A stretch of 64,000 bases of DNA from Neolewinella xylanilytica (GTDB lineage Bacteria; Bacteroidota; Bacteroidia; Chitinophagales; Saprospiraceae), in the NCBI RefSeq assembly GCF_002934605.1, contig NZ_PTJC01000005.1, forward strand, positions 2,294,001 to 2,358,000. Reading direction: 5' to 3'. Shown here in pieces: positions 62,143-64,000 of the stretch. The notes under the pieces are model-generated. The model searched no databases. It saw nothing but the letters and a program-made list of their open reading frames with translations, and was not told the origin of the DNA. Every line of letters begins with the position of its first letter. The stretch's first letter is position 1. A program made the translations under genes and the position numbers.

Positions 62143-63825
62143 ATGGCAGACAACAAGATTATTTTTTCCATGGAGCGGGTCTCCAAGACCTTTCCCGGAG
62201 CCAATAAGAAGGTACTTAACAATATCTGGCTCAGCTTCTTCTACGGGGCGAAAATCGGCGTCCTCGGTCTGAACGGTAGCGGTAAGTCCACCTTACTTAA
62301 GATTATCGCCGGGGTAGACAAGAACTTCGAAGGCAACGTAGTCTTCGATGGCAATTACAAGATCGGCTACCTCGAGCAGGAGCCCAAACTCGATCCGAAC
62401 AAAACCGTCCGGGAAATCGTCGAGGAGGGGGTACAGGAAACCGTCGACCTTATGAAGGAATACGAAGCGGTCAACCTCAAATTCAGTGAGCCGATGGGCG
62501 ACGATGAGATGAACAAGCTCATCGAACGCCAGGGCGAACTGATGGAAGAACTCGAAAACCGCAACGCCTGGGAACTCGAAAACCGCATCGATACCGCCCT
62601 GGAAGCCCTGCGCTGCCCACCGGACGACGCGAAGGTGGACGTGCTTTCGGGCGGTGAGCGTCGCCGTACGGCCCTGGCCCGCCTGCTGCTGAGCAATCCA
62701 GACATCCTACTGCTGGACGAGCCCACCAACCACCTCGACGCCGAATCCGTAGACTGGCTGGAGCAGTATTTACAGAGCTTCCCCGGCACCGTCATCGCCG
62801 TGACCCACGACCGCTACTTCCTGGATAACGTAGCTGGCTGGATCCTGGAACTCGACCGCGGGGAGGGTATTCCCTGGGAAGGAAATTACTCCAGTTGGCT
62901 CGAGCAAAAGTCTCAGCGGCTAGCGCAGGAGGAAAAGCAGGAAAGTAAGCGTCAAAAGACCCTCAAGCGAGAACTGGAGTGGATCCGCATGGCCCCCAAA
63001 GCCAAACAGAGCAAGGGCAAGGCACGACTGAACGCCTACGACAAGCTCGTCGGCGAAGAAGGTCGGGAACGGGAGAAGAACCTGGAAATCTACATTCCGC
63101 CCGGACCACGGCTCGGAGACGTGGTGATCGAAGTGCAGCACCTGAAAAAAGGCTTCGGCGATCGCGTCCTGTTTGACGATGCCACCTTCACCATTCCCAA
63201 GAATGCCATCGTGGGAATTCTGGGGCCGAACGGAGTAGGCAAATCCACCCTCTTCCGCTTGCTGGTCAACGAGCAGCAACCCGACGACGGGGAGATCAAA
63301 GTGGGGGATACCGTGGAAATTAGCTACGTGGACCAGGCCCACACCCAACTGCAGGACAAGGAAAAATCCATCTATGACGTCGTAAGTCAGGGCCACGATA
63401 TGATCGAGGTGGGGAGCACTTCGGTGAATGCCCGCGCCTACCTGAGTCGCTTCAACTTCGCCGGCGCCGATCAGCAAAAGAAGGTGGGCATGTTGTCCGG
63501 CGGCGAACGCAATCGCCTGCAACTGGCCATGACGCTGCGGGAGGGGGGCAACGTCCTGCTCCTGGACGAACCGACCAACGACGTCGACATCAATACCCTC
63601 CGCGCCCTGGAAGATGCCCTCGACAGCTTTGCCGGTTGCGTGCTGGTGATCAGCCACGACCGCTGGTTCATCGACCGCCTGGCTACCCATATTCTCAGCT
63701 TCGAGGACGAAGGGAATATTCGTTTCTTCGAAGGCAACTACTCCCAGTACGAAGCCGTCAAGAAAGCCGAGATGGGAGACATAGCACCCCGGCGGCCGCG
63801 ATTCAAGAACGTAATCAATCGCTGA
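62143..63825 (+). CDS. ettA: Energy-dependent translational throttle protein EttA (ABC-F)
   Basis: The 560-residue ABC-F ATPase binds the ribosomal E site and gates early elongation according to the ATP/ADP ratio. Two ABC domains are present. The first has Walker A GLNGSGKST and signature LSGGERRR. The second has GPNGVGKST and LSGGERNR, with LLLDEPTNHLDAESVDWLEQ and LLLDEPTNDVDINTLRALED as Walker B regions. Between them lies the linker rich in Arg/Lys (RMAPKAKQSKGKARL). No transmembrane segment exists. The ATG at 62143 was chosen (MADNKIIFSMERVSKTF), as the upstream extension overlaps the previous gene. Confidence 0.95.
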   Translation: MADNKIIFSMERVSKTFPGANKKVLNNIWLSFFYGAKIGVLGLNGSGKSTLLKIIAGVDKNFEGNVVFDGNYKIGYLEQEPKLDPNKTVREIVEEGVQETVDLMKEYEAVNLKFSEPMGDDEMNKLIERQGELMEELENRNAWELENRIDTALEALRCPPDDAKVDVLSGGERRRTALARLLLSNPDILLLDEPTNHLDAESVDWLEQYLQSFPGTVIAVTHDRYFLDNVAGWILELDRGEGIPWEGNYSSWLEQKSQRLAQEEKQESKRQKTLKRELEWIRMAPKAKQSKGKARLNAYDKLVGEEGREREKNLEIYIPPGPRLGDVVIEVQHLKKGFGDRVLFDDATFTIPKNAIVGILGPNGVGKSTLFRLLVNEQQPDDGEIKVGDTVEISYVDQAHTQLQDKEKSIYDVVSQGHDMIEVGSTSVNARAYLSRFNFAGADQQKKVGMLSGGERNRLQLAMTLREGGNVLLLDEPTNDVDINTLRALEDALDSFAGCVLVISHDRWFIDRLATHILSFEDEGNIRFFEGNYSQYEAVKKAEMGDIAPRRPRFKNVINR

Positions 63826-63832
63826 GTCAGCT

Positions 63833-63864
63833 GAGCCGGGCGGGAGTACCGATCCGTCCGGCTC
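63833..63864. terminator. Stem-loop between the convergent ettA and downstream gene
   Basis: GAGCCGGGCGG (63833-63843) pairs with CCGTCCGGCTC (63854-63864) with one wobble pair and a ten-base loop. It lies seven bases after the ettA stop and seven before the next stop on the other strand, so it may serve both. No strong T-run is present. Confidence 0.6.
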
Positions 63865-63870
63865 CCCTAC

Positions 63871-64000
63871 CTATTCGTCCGCGTCCAGTTTATACCATTC
63901 GATGTTCTCCAATGGTGGCCGCCGTCCGCTTTCATCCGGCGCGTAATACGTAGCCAGGTAATCGAGGATGGGTTCCCGCTGCGGGCCGAGATCCCATAGC
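63871..64000 (-). CDS. 3' end of an unidentified CDS (runs off the window)
   Basis: Forty-two residues before a TAG at 63871-63873 on the minus strand read WDLGPQREPILDYLATYYAP, then DESGRRPPLENIEWYKLDAD with a final Glu. The 'xPILDYLATYYAPxxxxRRPPLxxxxWY' end resembles the tails of small periplasmic cytochrome c-type or related sulfur-oxidation proteins, but no heme motif lies within the visible part. It is listed as a partial gene of unknown identity. Confidence 0.55.
   Translation of the reverse strand, partial: LWDLGPQREPILDYLATYYAPDESGRRPPLENIEWYKLDADE

Overview
The window looks like a chromosome segment from a Bacteroidota bacterium, most likely the Saprospiria/Lewinella-type lineage. 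This placement is inferred from gene content. The clues are three very large secreted proteins ending in a gliding/type IX secretion (type B) C-terminal domain, a SusC/SusD pair, several genes preceded by Bacteroidota-type TAnnTTTG promoter boxes, scarcely any Shine-Dalgarno sites, and a moderately GC-rich composition. No rRNA, tRNA, CRISPR array, prophage or replication origin was seen. One structural RNA is present, the SRP 4.5S RNA at 23766-23857.

Layout. 1-3.15 kb: the tail of an unidentified gene, an outer-membrane barrel protein ending at a 54-bp perfect palindrome terminator, then a sigma factor / anti-sigma-like / DUF4097-like operon. 3.15-8.2 kb: a tandem intergenic repeat, a DUF697-SHOCT protein, SurE, a TMTC-like glycosyltransferase with TPRs, and an EamA exporter co-directional with an XRE regulator. 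8.8-12 kb: a divergent second sigma factor with operator-like repeats, a degenerate NYN-LOTUS protein and PdxJ. 12.3-21.2 kb: an orphan SusC/SusD pair, a secreted protein, a decayed IS3-family element, a cysteine-rich lipoprotein and about 1.2 kb of non-coding DNA. 21.2-32.7 kb: a GMC dehydrogenase with its Tat-exported partner, SRP RNA, RdgB, an amidase, an M28 peptidase and a dnaE-dinB translesion pair; short dispersed repeats sit in the gaps.

33.0-35 kb: an AT-rich perfect dyad, a 44-residue cysteine-containing peptide gene and an HTH regulator, followed by two tiny related membrane proteins. This cassette is the best candidate here for an undescribed system. 35-48.1 kb: a metallophosphatase, a Tat-exported Gfo/Idh/MocA oxidoreductase, mannonate dehydratase and the three paralogous type IX cargo proteins interrupted by an SDR gene. 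48.1-55 kb: a NagB/PIG-L fusion, two tandem PAP2 phosphatases, a 567-residue protein with a phosphorylase-like tail and a CotH-like protein. 55-64 kb: acyl-CoA dehydrogenase, a UbiA / acetyltransferase / sugar dehydrogenase group, a DUF3293-like protein, YidC, a DUF6438-like lipoprotein, EttA, and the tail of a gene running off the window.

Most of the window is housekeeping, envelope and polysaccharide biology. The accessory signals concentrate at 3.15-3.4, 8.8-9.0, 17.9-21.2, 29.7-30.0 and 33.0-35.0 kb.
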